Shown: positions 1-10,209 of the stretch, piece by piece
How positions within the stretch are numbered: the stretch's first letter is position 1
Layout: the number at the start of each line of letters is the position of its first letter
Assembly: GCA_001643675.2 (NCBI GenBank)
Contig: LSRY02000033.1
Coordinates: 248,001-312,000, forward strand
From: Monocercomonoides exilis
Taxonomy: Eukaryota > Preaxostyla > Oxymonadida > Polymastigidae
Direction: 5' to 3'
Length of the DNA stretch: 64,000 bases
Made by a program: the position numbers and the translations under genes
The notes under the pieces: generated by a model
The model's database searches: none
Told to the model about the DNA's origin: nothing
The model's input: the letters and a program-made list of their open reading frames with translations, nothing else

Positions 1-510
1 TGCACAGTCAAAAGGAGATAATTCCGTCTCTGCAACCACACTTATTATGCAATCGCTAACAGATAATCTGGACAATTCATTTCTCACAGAAAAAGAAGAT
101 GTGTTTTTTTGGACAATTTTCATTCGCTCAACAGCCAACGATGAGTTCAGAACTATTATCCTGCTTCTAATCCAGCTCCATATATCCTTATCATCTTCGG
201 CAAGTCCAGCAGGAAATTTATAACAAAATACCCTATCAACATCCACCGACAATCGTTTTGAGCTTTTTTCTGTATTTAGCGACCAATCAAATGAATCCAA
301 ATTATGCACCACATTAGACTTCACCACACTGATTGCATTCACTCTGTGCGGAAAGTATGCATTTTTGCTTTTCTCGTGAGTTTCTCCTAACCTTCCAAAA
401 TTATTATCTTGAAAATCTACTTTTTTGAATGCATATCCTTTCCAAACGGTATCTCTTGTGCATAGCAGAGCGTGAATAATTATAAAGACGCTAAAACTCC
501 CGAAAAGCAT
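1..510 (-). CDS. N-terminal part of a secreted/surface protein (3' end outside window)
   Basis: The minus strand is open for all 170 codons from the ATG at 510-508 to the window edge, and the next in-frame upstream codon of note is a stop at 582-580, so this ATG is the natural start. The protein opens with a hydrophobic signal peptide (MLFGSFSVFIIIHALLC). The mature part contains stretches such as FDWSLNTEKSS, SRIIVLNSSLAVERMKIV and RLSVSDCIISVVAET, the short beta-rich segments with conserved Cys and Asn seen in the giant surface protein at 26235-38606. I infer the N-terminus of another member of that beta-helix surface family. No adhesion or catalytic motif is visible in the part present. 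No intron is needed. Confidence 0.7.
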   Translation of the reverse strand, partial: MLFGSFSVFIIIHALLCTRDTVWKGYAFKKVDFQDNNFGRLGETHEKSKNAYFPHRVNAISVVKSNVVHNLDSFDWSLNTEKSSKRLSVDVDRVFCYKFPAGLAEDDKDIWSWIRSRIIVLNSSLAVERMKIVQKNTSSFSVRNELSRLSVSDCIISVVAETELSPFDCA

Positions 511-2390
511 GGGTTCTGCTCTCTCTTTGCCACACAAAACAATATTGATTCTTGAATTAAAATGTATTATGAGTATTGATCAAATTTTTCAGCTATGGGA
601 AATCCGTTCTTTTTGAAATAGAGAAGAGTGAGCTTTGAAACACAAAACAATGTGCATCTTTTGTTAAGGTTTTCTTTAATAGATTTAAAAAAAAACACTT
701 TCAACAATTGAAAATAACAATTTTTCTGAAGTCTTGAAAAACAGAAATTTTTTCTTCGATTGTGCTTTTGCAGAAATATTCAATGATTTTTTTATCAATC
801 CTATTTTGAAATACAACATTTTTTTCCGATTACTTTTATATTTAGTATTTCACAAGTTAAAAAGAATATTACCAAAAAATTAACCAAAACAAACGAGATA
901 GAGAATTTCTTAAGATTTATAAAAGTACTTTGAAAAAGATTTATTGAAATCATCTGTAATATCTGTCATTTTCCCTTTTGAAAGTGACCTTCAGTTACGG
1001 TCAACGATAAAACGTGACAAAAAAAATTCTCCAACTGAAATTTCAAGTATATAATAATTAAATAAAAGGGAGCTTTTTCGTCAAATTTGTTTATTTGTCA
1101 ATTATTAAACTTCTTACGTTGTAACATGCTGATTAATTGATAATAATTTTATATTATCAATAATTGCGGAAACGTATAGAATCACAATTTTACACCATTC
1201 ACCATAATCTAGCCTGTTGTTTTGTCATTGTTTCTTTTTTCAATTGCCGTGTCACAGAGGTCTAACTTGAATGTTTGAAAATTGAGCAAATATGGGTGAT
1301 TTTTTTTGATATCATAAAAAATTCCGACGTTTGATCAAAAACTAATTTAATTAATGGTTCTGTTGATTGGATAAATGAAAGCGATGATCATTCAAATATA
1401 TAGCTTTAAATATTATTATTATTAATTGCTTGTAGATTTTAATTTGAAACAAACAGTTTTTATTTCATATTTTAAGAAATTGATATAATTTCTTCAAAAT
1501 TTTATCGATAATTTGATAAACAAAACAAAACTGAAGCTTTCTGAATTAATAAACATGATAACAATAATTGAGATAACGATATAAATCAATATCTTAAGAA
1601 AAGAACAGTGATATAATATTATTGAAAAAAATAGAATAAGATGAGTCGAAATCGATAAAAATAAAATGAAAATGTTCAATTTTCAGCGTTTCATCATCTT
1701 ATTCATCATTTATCTTTTCCAGAAGTCATTTCTCCAACATATCCTTCAATTTCTTGATCTTCTTAAATTGTTAAAATTTGTGTTTTGTGTGTTGCATTAA
1801 TCTTTCTCGATTTTAAATAGATTGTTTTTTGTCTGAAAATATCATCTCCAATTCCCTTCCCAATCCCTTCACCCTGGGCACTTTCCACATGAATTCGCTC
1901 TCCCAACTCTATGGTCAGTCTGTACAACGAGATATAAAGCTTTCATTCATTTTCATTCATTTCCACCTCCTGCCATGAAAACCACAAAAAACATCAACAG
2001 GCAAATATTCATATTAAAAAAAATAAAGAAAGAACAAACTGTTCTTCGACTGTTTTTAGCCAAATAGCTTCATTTCCACAGCCATCATCATTCAAAATAA
2101 ATCAATCTCTTTATTTCAGTCTCAGAATGGTTGAATACAGCACGGAATGCATCTTCACAAAATATATCGTGTATCTCACTGAAGGGTCTTTTCAGCCCGT
2201 ACGCATTGTGGCTGATGTCCAGAGGTGTTTTTTCTGTTTTTGGCATGATCTTCTCCTTTAATAATATTTTCAACCACCAAAAGAAGTATTTGAGGTTTAT
2301 CTCATCAACACCTTGCACATGAGGGATATGGTGCATACAAGTGATGGAAGTATATTTTTTGTGGCAGGGGGTGGGAGTTGAGTGTTTTTT
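511..2390. other. AT-rich intergenic region
   Basis: No gene can be supported here. Most of 600-1850 is poly-A/poly-T-rich. From about 1850 to 2340 the base composition is less extreme, and a minus-strand open stretch of 82 codons (2336-2088) begins with an ATG, but I recognise no domain and find no convincing neighbouring exons. It may be a gene remnant. Confidence 0.5.
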
Positions 2391-2933
2391 TGGGCATAGG
2401 TGTAAATTGTACCACTTTCAGTTTGCTTTCTTTCAAAATTTAAATATTACAGCATTAATCTACATAATTATATCAAGCGATTCAAGGAGGGAAAATTCGA
2501 AATTCGATCAAAAAATTTTTAACAGAATTTTCAATTTTTGAGACCCATAATATTTTTATGTTGATCACTGCAAACTTAAAATTCGATTTCTTGACTCCTA
2601 AAAGTTCAAATGTATTTATTAATTCAATTATTCAAGTAAAAATATAGTGTTTAATGTTTGTCAAGATGAATTTCCGTCTATATTATTTTTTATGTTGCTA
2701 ATTCTAAAAGATTAGGTTATTAAATTTTCACAAGCATTCGTGCAGTTATAGATTTTCACTTTTAAGAAAAATAGATTACAACTTTATTGAAATGAATATA
2801 CATGTTTGATTGTTGAATATTATTTTTAATTATGTGATTTTTATTGAAACTTAATAATTTTTGATTAATATTTCATGAAAAGCAACGGATTCGTTGGAAC
2901 TGGGATGAAACTCCGTTTATGAAATGATGAAAG
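2391..2933 (+). repeat. Left 543-bp inverted-repeat arm
   Basis: Matches the reverse complement of 6004-6546 from TGGGCATAGGTG at the outer end to GAAATGATGAAAG at the inner end. Beyond each end the similarity stops abruptly. The arm is AT-rich and has no long open frame. Confidence 0.9.
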
Positions 2934-3252
2934 AAGTGTTGAAGAGAATAGCAAAAAGAATTTATATGTATTTTATTCGCTTAAATTTGTGAGGAAGCAG
3001 CAGAAAAGGAAGATAGAAGAACTCTAGCTTTATGGGATATTTTTTGACAAGATGCTAAGAGACATATGAAAAATGAAAGAATGGAAAGGAAGAATTTCTT
3101 TAGCGAATTGCATTTCTCATCTTTTTGCCAATCTTTTCTCATCGTCCTTAATTCCCTTTGTATCCTTCTCCAAATTATCATTTTTCAACATCTCAACAGC
3201 AAATGAGGCTTGTTAGACTTCAACCTATATATCAATCCAAACTTCATGTTTT

Positions 3253-4656
3253 ATGAACAGTTGTTCATTCTCATCTGTTTGCGATGTGCATGATGGAGAG
3301 ATTGTTCCCTCTCTCAACAACCCCTTGGCTTCTCTGACTGCCTTGAACACTTCGTTCGTTGAGTGTTGCAGGACAAGAAATATTGAATTCATCGGAAGCA
3401 AAGAAAACCCATTGAAGCCAGGAAGACAAAACACAACAGACGATGGAGCAAATTCATTCACATGGTGTGAGTGAAGTGGTTCGAGAACAACAGGAGAAAG
3501 CGATTCACGGACGGATGGAGGATCGAGTGGAGGTGCGATCTGCATGTATAATCTCAGTTCTGGAGAACTTTCAGTTTCGAGTTGTCTGTTTTATAACTGT
3601 TTTGCATTCAGTCGTGGAGGTGGGATTATGTGTCTAACAATTAAGTCTATATATATCGAAAATAATGTGTTTTATGCCTGTACTGCACAAAATCAATATG
3701 GAGGAGGAATGTATGCTCATACCATTTCATCATGTGCCCGAATTAGCGAATGTAAATTCCAGAATTGTAAAGCAGTTAATTATGGAAGAGGACTTCTTCT
3801 TGAAAATTTTCAGGTTTCTGGATCTGGATGTGTTGGAACAGAAAATGGCAAAGGGGAGAGCGCTTGTATGTTTGAGTGTTTCTTCACTTCGTGCTCTCTT
3901 ACAAATTCTTATGGCGGAGGGATGTATTGCCAAAGTGTCCCAACTGCATTCAAAATGAGGAGCCTCCAGTTCATTTCGTGCTCGGCGGTGTCGTATGGCG
4001 GAGGATTGTATTTCAGGACATATCAATCAACAGCTCCAGATGACAAGCTTTATTGCTATTTCTTCTTCTTCCACGATTGCAGTTGCAACGCTTCCACTCC
4101 ATATGGCCACGATGTGTATTTTGAAGATCGATACAATCTCTTCTCATCGAACAATCCTTTTTATGAATCGTACACAACAAATACTAATGATACGAGAGTG
4201 TGCCTCCAATATTATAACGGAAGCAGTTGGAAATATCAGCATACAGAAAAGAAGGGCTGGCTGAAGGAAGGGATGAAGGATCGATATGTTGGGGTGGGTG
4301 GAGATGACGCAAACAATCTGTGTGGGATGAGTGAGGCAGCACCGTGCAAGACAGTGGGGCATGCAGTGGGGTCGAGCATGGTGCAGCTGAGCTCGACAAT
4401 CACAGTGCTGGGTGGGAGGCATGTGAGCGAAGGGACAACAATCAGTGTTGGGGAAAAGAAGATTTCTGTTGTTGGGAGAGGGAAGACAGTGAGCGTGATT
4501 GGGACGAATTCTCTTTCTTCGCCTGCAACTACTCTGTTCAGCGTATATTCTGGTCAACTGGAGGTGGGGCATGTGGAGATCGATTACAATTTGCAAGAAA
4601 TCTACCGCCGAGCGTGTTTGTGATGCCTTCTGACGTTGAAATATTTTAGCTTGCAA
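3253..4656 (+). pseudogene. Truncated surface-protein (beta-helix, Pmp-like) gene fragment
   Basis: One reading frame runs from 3253 to 4623 with a single internal TGA at 3472-3474. Protein similarity continues on both sides of that stop (SFVECCRTRN before, GGAICMYNLSSGE after). The downstream part has four Gly-Gly-Gly turns (RGGGIM, YGGGMYA, YGGGMYC, YGGGLYF) and a Cys-rich module header (NLCGMSEAAPCKTVG), the same architecture as the 26235-38606 protein. Near 4580-4600 the frame slips: the sense continuation, RNLPPSVFVMPSD, lies in another frame and stops about 4649. No signal peptide, transmembrane segment or kinase-like tail is present. The fragment lies wholly inside the inverted-repeat element, so it was probably trapped there and is decaying. 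Confidence 0.75.
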
Positions 4657-6003
4657 AAATAAGGGTTAATCCCAAGTCTGAAGGAAAATCCAATATAGGA
4701 ATTGTCATTTGTACCCACTTCACCACAGTCACTAATAATTGCTATTGAAGAAAAAAGTCGATTCGAGCGCTGCGCCACAAATATCGAATCACACACTTAG
4801 ATAGAGTGGTTTATAATTCCTGATCTGGGCAGAAGCATTTTTTTGAACAAGCTTTGTATTTTTTTTACAAATTATTTAAATGTTCTGTTTATTCATTGCT
4901 ATTATTATATCTTTTATTGATAACTATTTTTAAAAATAATAAATTATTGAATTTATTGTTTTTGATTCGTGCGAGCTTTAACCAATTCGCACTCGCCACT
5001 TTTATAATTGTATCGCGCAACGTCAGTAGCTTTGTAAAGCAAAAATTAAACAGGTATGCATTGTAGTAATTGAGCTTGTTGTAAATACTTTGTTAAAAAC
5101 AGGAAAATAATAATTTTTCACAAACAACAATAAACTGCAAACATCAACTGATGAAAAAGATGAAATGAAAAAGTAAACAACAATGTGGATGAGAAATTAA
5201 CATACAGTGAAGAGATTGAAATCTATCTTGAAAAAGACAAATTATTTTTTTTTTGAGAATTTTGATAGACATTTCCAATCCCTTCATGCATAACACAATT
5301 TAAATGACCCCTTTCATTCATCTTCTCTCTCTTGTTACAACAAGCTCCACACCCTCCGTATGTTCTCCATCTCCCTCTTCTTTTATCCCCCTTCCAAAAA
5401 CACAACTGCCCCTCAACCTCACTCAACAAACACATCTACTCCATTGGGCATATTCCCATCCAGCATCCTTTCCTCCGCTTCATCCTCACCCTCCAACAGC
5501 CTACCTCTCACCATTCTCTCTCGTTTCTTCTGTCTGCTTTTCTCATTTTTTCTGCTCCAAAACACAAAGAATCTGTCACCTCCTTCAACATCGCCAACAA
5601 CATTGCCAAGCGTGTAATCATCAAACCTGCAAACGCTCCTCACCCCATTTCATTTTCTCATCACGATATCTGCAATCAACAACTCATCTTCGTAATCCGC
5701 TTCGCTCGACTTTCCATAAATGCCAAGCTCTATAGCCAAGCTCCAGTTTTCACGTCTAACTTTGTGCAACACCCTTTGTTTTCATTGACACTCCCATCAG
5801 CTCTGAGCATCATCCTTCTCAGCATCGCAGCACATCCAATCATCAGCTTGTATGGCTTTAATCTTTCATTCTTTTCCCAGACATAATGCAACGAACTTTA
5901 TCTTCACTTTTTAGCTTCCTCCTTCATTCCTATCGTTCAAATATTCTGTCTGAACCGTTCATTTCACGAATATTATTAACGCATTCTCCTCAATATATAT
6001 ACC
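4657..6003. other. Non-coding remainder of the inverted-repeat interior
   Basis: 4657-5240 is AT-rich without a credible gene. 5270-5890 is C/T-rich on the plus strand and has overlapping open stretches on both strands, none with a recognisable domain or a consistent exon pattern. It may be a decayed coding remnant. Confidence 0.4.
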
Positions 6004-6546
6004 CTTTCATCATTTCATAAACGGAGTTTCATCCCAGTTCCAACGAATCCGTTGCTTTTCATGAAATATTAATCAAAAATTATTAAGTTTCAATAAAAAT
6101 CACATAATTAAAAATAATATTCAACAATCAAACATGTATATTCATTTCAATAAAGTTGTAATCTATTTTTCTTAAAAGTGAAAATCTATAACTGCACGAA
6201 TGCTTGTGAAAATTTAATAACCTAATCTTTTAGAATTAGCAACATAAAAAATAATATAGACGGAAATTCATCTTGACAAACATTAAACACTATATTTTTA
6301 CTTGAATAATTGAATTAATAAATACATTTGAACTTTTAGGAGTCAAGAAATCGAATTTTAAGTTTGCAGTGATCAACATAAAAATATTATGGGTCTCAAA
6401 AATTGAAAATTCTGTTAAAAATTTTTTGATCGAATTTCGAATTTTCCCTCCTTGAATCGCTTGATATAATTATGTAGATTAATGCTGTAATATTTAAATT
6501 TTGAAAGAAAGCAAACTGAAAGTGGTACAATTTACACCTATGCCCA
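6004..6546 (-). repeat. Right 543-bp inverted-repeat arm
   Basis: Reverse complement of 2391-2933, with the same length. Outer end at 6546 (TGCCCA), inner end at 6004. Confidence 0.9.
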
Positions 6547-8092
6547 TTTTTCAATGAAAAATCCACCCATAATGAAATAAAATGTGATTATGTATATTTG
6601 GCTCTATGATTATATGCGATGGGAAATGAATGAAAAAAAGTACTTAAATGTCGGTGCATCGAAAAATGTGTCTTCATACGAATGTGATTATATTCGTTGT
6701 GATTATATCCGGTTTTTACTGTACACAAAAACATATTAACTCATATTTCACCTTTTTATTTTTTATTTGGAGGAAAATATGAACTTTCAAGCTTTTTATG
6801 CACAAAGCATGAAAAAATTATTTCACTTATAACATTTATAAACTCATCCAGATTTCAAAATTAATATGATTTTCATATCTGTTGACAAACATCATTGATA
6901 TTATAACATTATATTTTGTGACTTAACATGTATTTCTAAAAATATATCCATATATTTCTGATTTTTTAATCACAAAAAGTTCATCTCAGATGCATAATTT
7001 TTCAATGAAAATGCCTGAAGTCAAATATTTTGTCCCATTTTTTCGAAATTAAGTGAAATAGAAAAAGTCATAAAAAAATGAAGTGTTAAACAATGAAAAA
7101 TAACAAAAATTATAAAGAAGTTATGTTCAATAACAATAACAACACTCAAAACTCTCAAAACAAAAAGCTCGTGAAAATATGAGCAAGTCTTTGATCTAAA
7201 AAATAAAGCAAAAAACGCCAGATCTTTTCACTAATATTTAAAACATAAAAATTATTTTCAGGAATAGCACATATTAACATTTTGAAGGTTTCCTGTTATT
7301 TATTTTTTCTGAAAGTGCTCTAGAGAGCCAGAAAATTTTGTTCCTGATTAATTTTTTGGGTACCGATAAATTATGGAACCTATCAATGATATGAATATAA
7401 TACCAATTATGACAAAAAAATGTTTGATGCATAATTTAATAAAATATCATGTGAAGATCAACAAGTTGAATAAAATTTATTTATTAGAATGTAAAAAATA
7501 TTAATCTGAATCAAAGTTGTCAAAAAGAGAATAAAAAAATCATTATTTTGAAAAAGAAAATTTTCATTTTTTCAAAATTATTTTGGAGCATTAATTTGAA
7601 CGGTTTGTTTCTTGAATACTAATTAATATGATAGGTATCAAATAAAAAGAAATCACACGTAATGATTGTTATTAATGAAAAATTTCTATTAAATATTAAA
7701 TTGAGAAATAAAAAAACAAACACACACATATATTTTCACACAAAAATGGTGCAACTAATTATGAACTACAATTATCTTTGACAATACATGTCGTACCAGT
7801 TATTCGTTATACTCTTTGAATCGATGATGCGACAAACTTCACAGAAAGCTAAGCACAAAATCGATACTTTATCACCTGATTTCTTAAAAATAAAACAACA
7901 TGATGTTCTACTCATTTCAACTTTTTGTTCCAGTATACTCAAAATCCTTTACAATATTTGAACGACAATCAAAAATTCATTACCGCAACATTACTTTCAA
8001 GTAAAAATTGTGCTATTTCATTTCAACGAGAAGTTATCATTCAAAAATCTCTTGATTTCAATTTGATGATTTCAAAATTTTAGAATGGCCGT
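6547..8092. other. AT-rich intergenic region with a mariner/pogo-like terminus near 6690-6725
   Basis: No gene is seen. Read on the minus strand, about 6723 to 6690 gives ACAGTAAAAACCGGATATAA followed by two spaced ATAATCACA repeats, resembling the ACAGTNNAACC ends of pogo/Tc1-mariner elements. No matching second end was found, so this is at most a solo or truncated terminus. The remainder is low-complexity A/T. Confidence 0.35.
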
Positions 8093-8764
8093 TCATCCAA
8101 CATTTCTTTTTGACGAAACACTGATGTTCTGAAATTTCTGCTTGCATAGATTGAGTTGCTTAACCTGGTTTCTAAAGTGATGGAGATAAAAAATCGAAAG
8201 GATAAAACCAGCAAAGGATCCAATAAAACAATTGTAAGGATAATGCTTTGTAAGAAAAAAATTACTCATATAAAAAATTGAAGAAAGAATTTATATTTTC
8301 AAACCTGATAGGGTACATCCCAATCCAATGCTGAAAGAACTGAGCCAAAAATGGATCCATAGACAATCCATAACGAAGTTGTTGCACAAGAAAATTCTTT
8401 AAAGGAGAGATTAAGCTTAGATTTTTTATCAAGTAAAGGTGTACCAAAACAGCAAAAAGCGAATATGTTAAATATGTCTTCCCTGCCATGAAACACAATA
8501 CAGACAGGAATTAACGTTGCAGAAACCAAAAACAATGGAAATAAAAATAATTCAAATAAACCGCAACTTTAAAAAACAGTTATCTTTATGTAAATTTAAT
8601 ATTAAAGCATACTCCAAGATATTAATGTGAAAGAAAGCGATAATTAAAATCACAACAAAAATAGATATTCCGAACAACACCGAGCAGCTCCAACAAATTT
8701 TAATAAAATTTAAAGATCGAGATTCGATCAACGACATCTTAATTCGATGTTTTCTAATTTTCAT
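8093..8764 (-). CDS. PIGF: PIG-F, GPI-anchor ethanolamine-phosphate transferase subunit
   Basis: Three exons join to 188 residues: 8764-8613, 8566-8305 and 8245-8093, with introns of 46 and 59 bp (GTATGC...AAAG and GTTTGA...AAAG). The product is a small polytopic membrane protein; human PIG-F has 219 residues. Diagnostic PIG-F features are FGTPLLDKK in the middle and LDWDVPYQ spanning the second splice, followed by HYPYNCFIGSFAGFIL, matching the family pattern LDWDxPWQ-x-WP then a final membrane helix. PIG-F partners PIG-O and PIG-G in the ER to add ethanolamine phosphate to GPI mannoses, so this organism probably makes GPI anchors. The start could be the ATG at 8764 or the in-frame ATG at 8737. 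The 5' end faces the OTC gene. Confidence 0.85.
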
Positions 8765-8851
8765 TTGAAAAATAAAAAATAATTTGATCAATTTAAATTT
8801 AAATAATAGATAGAGATCATCAAAAAAGAGTTCTCAACGTTGAAAGCATCG
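8765..8851. promoter_or_regulatory. 87-bp shared divergent promoter region (PIG-F / OTC)
   Basis: Only 87 bp separate the two divergent start codons, so both transcripts must start within or very near this AT-rich spacer. No TATA-like or initiator element can be assigned with confidence. Confidence 0.45.
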
Positions 8852-9924
8852 ATGTTAGCACCAGTTAGACATATCTTGAAATTCTCTGACCTTTCAAAAG
8901 TGTGATTTTTGCTTCTTCAATAAAAGAATTTCCGCTTTTTACTGTTTTTTGAAACTTTGAATTCAATTATAATGTTATCTTGTCTGTTGTCATAAAACTG
9001 CAATAACAACAATAGGACGAAGTTATGCGCATTATTGATTGCGCTAAGTTGCTCAAAGCACACCCAGAAAAATTTGAAGACAGAATGCATCGCGAAACTT
9101 TGCTGATGCTTTTTGAAAAGCCATCGCTGAGAACTCGTGTTTCATTCGAAACTGGAATGACGCAGATGGGAGGTCATGCTATTTTCTACTCTGTTGCCGA
9201 CTCTCCGTTGGGCAAGAAGGAAACTTTTGGTGATACTGGAAAGGTTTTGTCAAGAATGGTGAATGTTGTGATGGCTCGTTTGAACAAGAGAACCGACATC
9301 CGCCAGCTTGCTGACAATTCTACAATCCCAATTATCAATGCACTTGATGACTTTGCTCATCCATGCCAAATGCTTGCTGATCTTCTGACAATCATTGAAA
9401 AGAAAGGCAAAGTTGAGGGATTGACGCTGGCATATTGCGGAGATCTTCGCAACAATGTTACCTATGATTTAATGCGTCTTGCTTCGGTCATGGGATTTAC
9501 GATCAATGTTGCAGGACCTGAGGGACCAGGCTATTCTCCAGAGGAAGAAGTTCTGGAAGAGTGCAAAGAACTCTGCGCCAAATCTGGAGGTGCTGTTCAT
9601 GTGTTCACAAAATGTGCTGAAGAAGCTGTTACTGGTGCCGATGTTGTTTATTGCGATTCATGGATGTCATATGGAATCCCTGCTGATGAAAGCAAATCAC
9701 GTATTGAAAAATTCATGCCATTCCAGGTTACTGGTACTGTTATGTCAAAAGCCAAACCAGATGCCATTTTCATGAACTGCTTACCCGCAGCCCGTGGAAT
9801 GGAACAAACAGCTGAAGTTATTGATGGACCACAATCTGTTGTCTTTGACGAAGCTGAAAACAGACTTCATGCTCAAAAGGCACTTCTTCTTTTCTTGTGC
9901 AACAAGAAAATGACTATTGAGTAA
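8852..9924 (+). CDS. OTC: Ornithine carbamoyltransferase (arginine deiminase pathway)
   Basis: Two exons, 8852-8899 and 9016-9924, are separated by a 116-bp intron (GTGTGA...AATAG) and give 318 residues, normal for OTC. Exon 1 encodes MLAPVRHILKFSDLSK and exon 2 continues DEVMRIIDCAKLL, restoring the N-terminal helix missing from the long reading frame. Family motifs: carbamoyl-phosphate loop SLRTR (53-57; usually STRTR), HPCQ (131-134), ornithine-binding DSWMSYG (230-236) and NCLPAARG (270-277) with the catalytic Cys. The enzyme interconverts ornithine plus carbamoyl phosphate and citrulline. In anaerobic protists it works with arginine deiminase and carbamate kinase to make ATP from arginine. 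No targeting peptide is evident, so a cytosolic location is likely. Confidence 0.97.
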
Positions 9925-10209
9925 AGAGCTGTTGATAACTTGCAGATTCTTTATAGGAATCGATATATATATTTCTGTTATTTTTCTTTCCTTGTTTTTA
10001 TATTAGAAGGGTTATAAGAAGCTGGCGATATTTTTGAGCCTCTTTTCATTCAAAAATTTGATATTTTTTTACCTGTTCAAACAACGAATCAAATAACATG
10101 CTGATAGTCTTTATGGAAAAATATTTTGAATCTTCAACAAAAAATGTCATAAAGTCTTGAAGAATAATTCAAATAAATTGACAAACAACATCCAAAAATT
10201 TAAGACAAA
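9925..10209. other. 285-bp convergent intergenic spacer
   Basis: The spacer lies between the stop codons of two converging genes and is AT-rich. It would contain both 3' untranslated regions and poly(A) sites. No distinct signal is assigned. Confidence 0.4.

Larger units (their letters stand above)
2391..6546. mobile_element. 4.2 kb inverted-repeat element carrying a broken surface-protein gene
   Basis: Two arms of 543 bp, 2391-2933 and 6004-6546, are reverse complements with equal length and no difference found in the parts compared by eye. The outer tips read TGGGCATAGG...CCTATGCCCA. Both outer flanks are T-runs (2385-2390 and 6547-6551), so a short poly-T target duplication is possible but cannot be told from chance. 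The 3070-bp interior holds a truncated surface-protein fragment (3253-4656) and no recognisable transposase. It could be a non-autonomous element that captured a host gene, a foldback element, or a recent segmental inversion-duplication. The equal, gap-free arms argue for a recent origin. Confidence 0.6.

Noticed and set aside
2088-2336. 82-codon minus-strand open frame beginning with ATG
   Set aside because: Composition is protein-like, but there is no recognisable domain, no adjoining exons and no homology to anything in the window.
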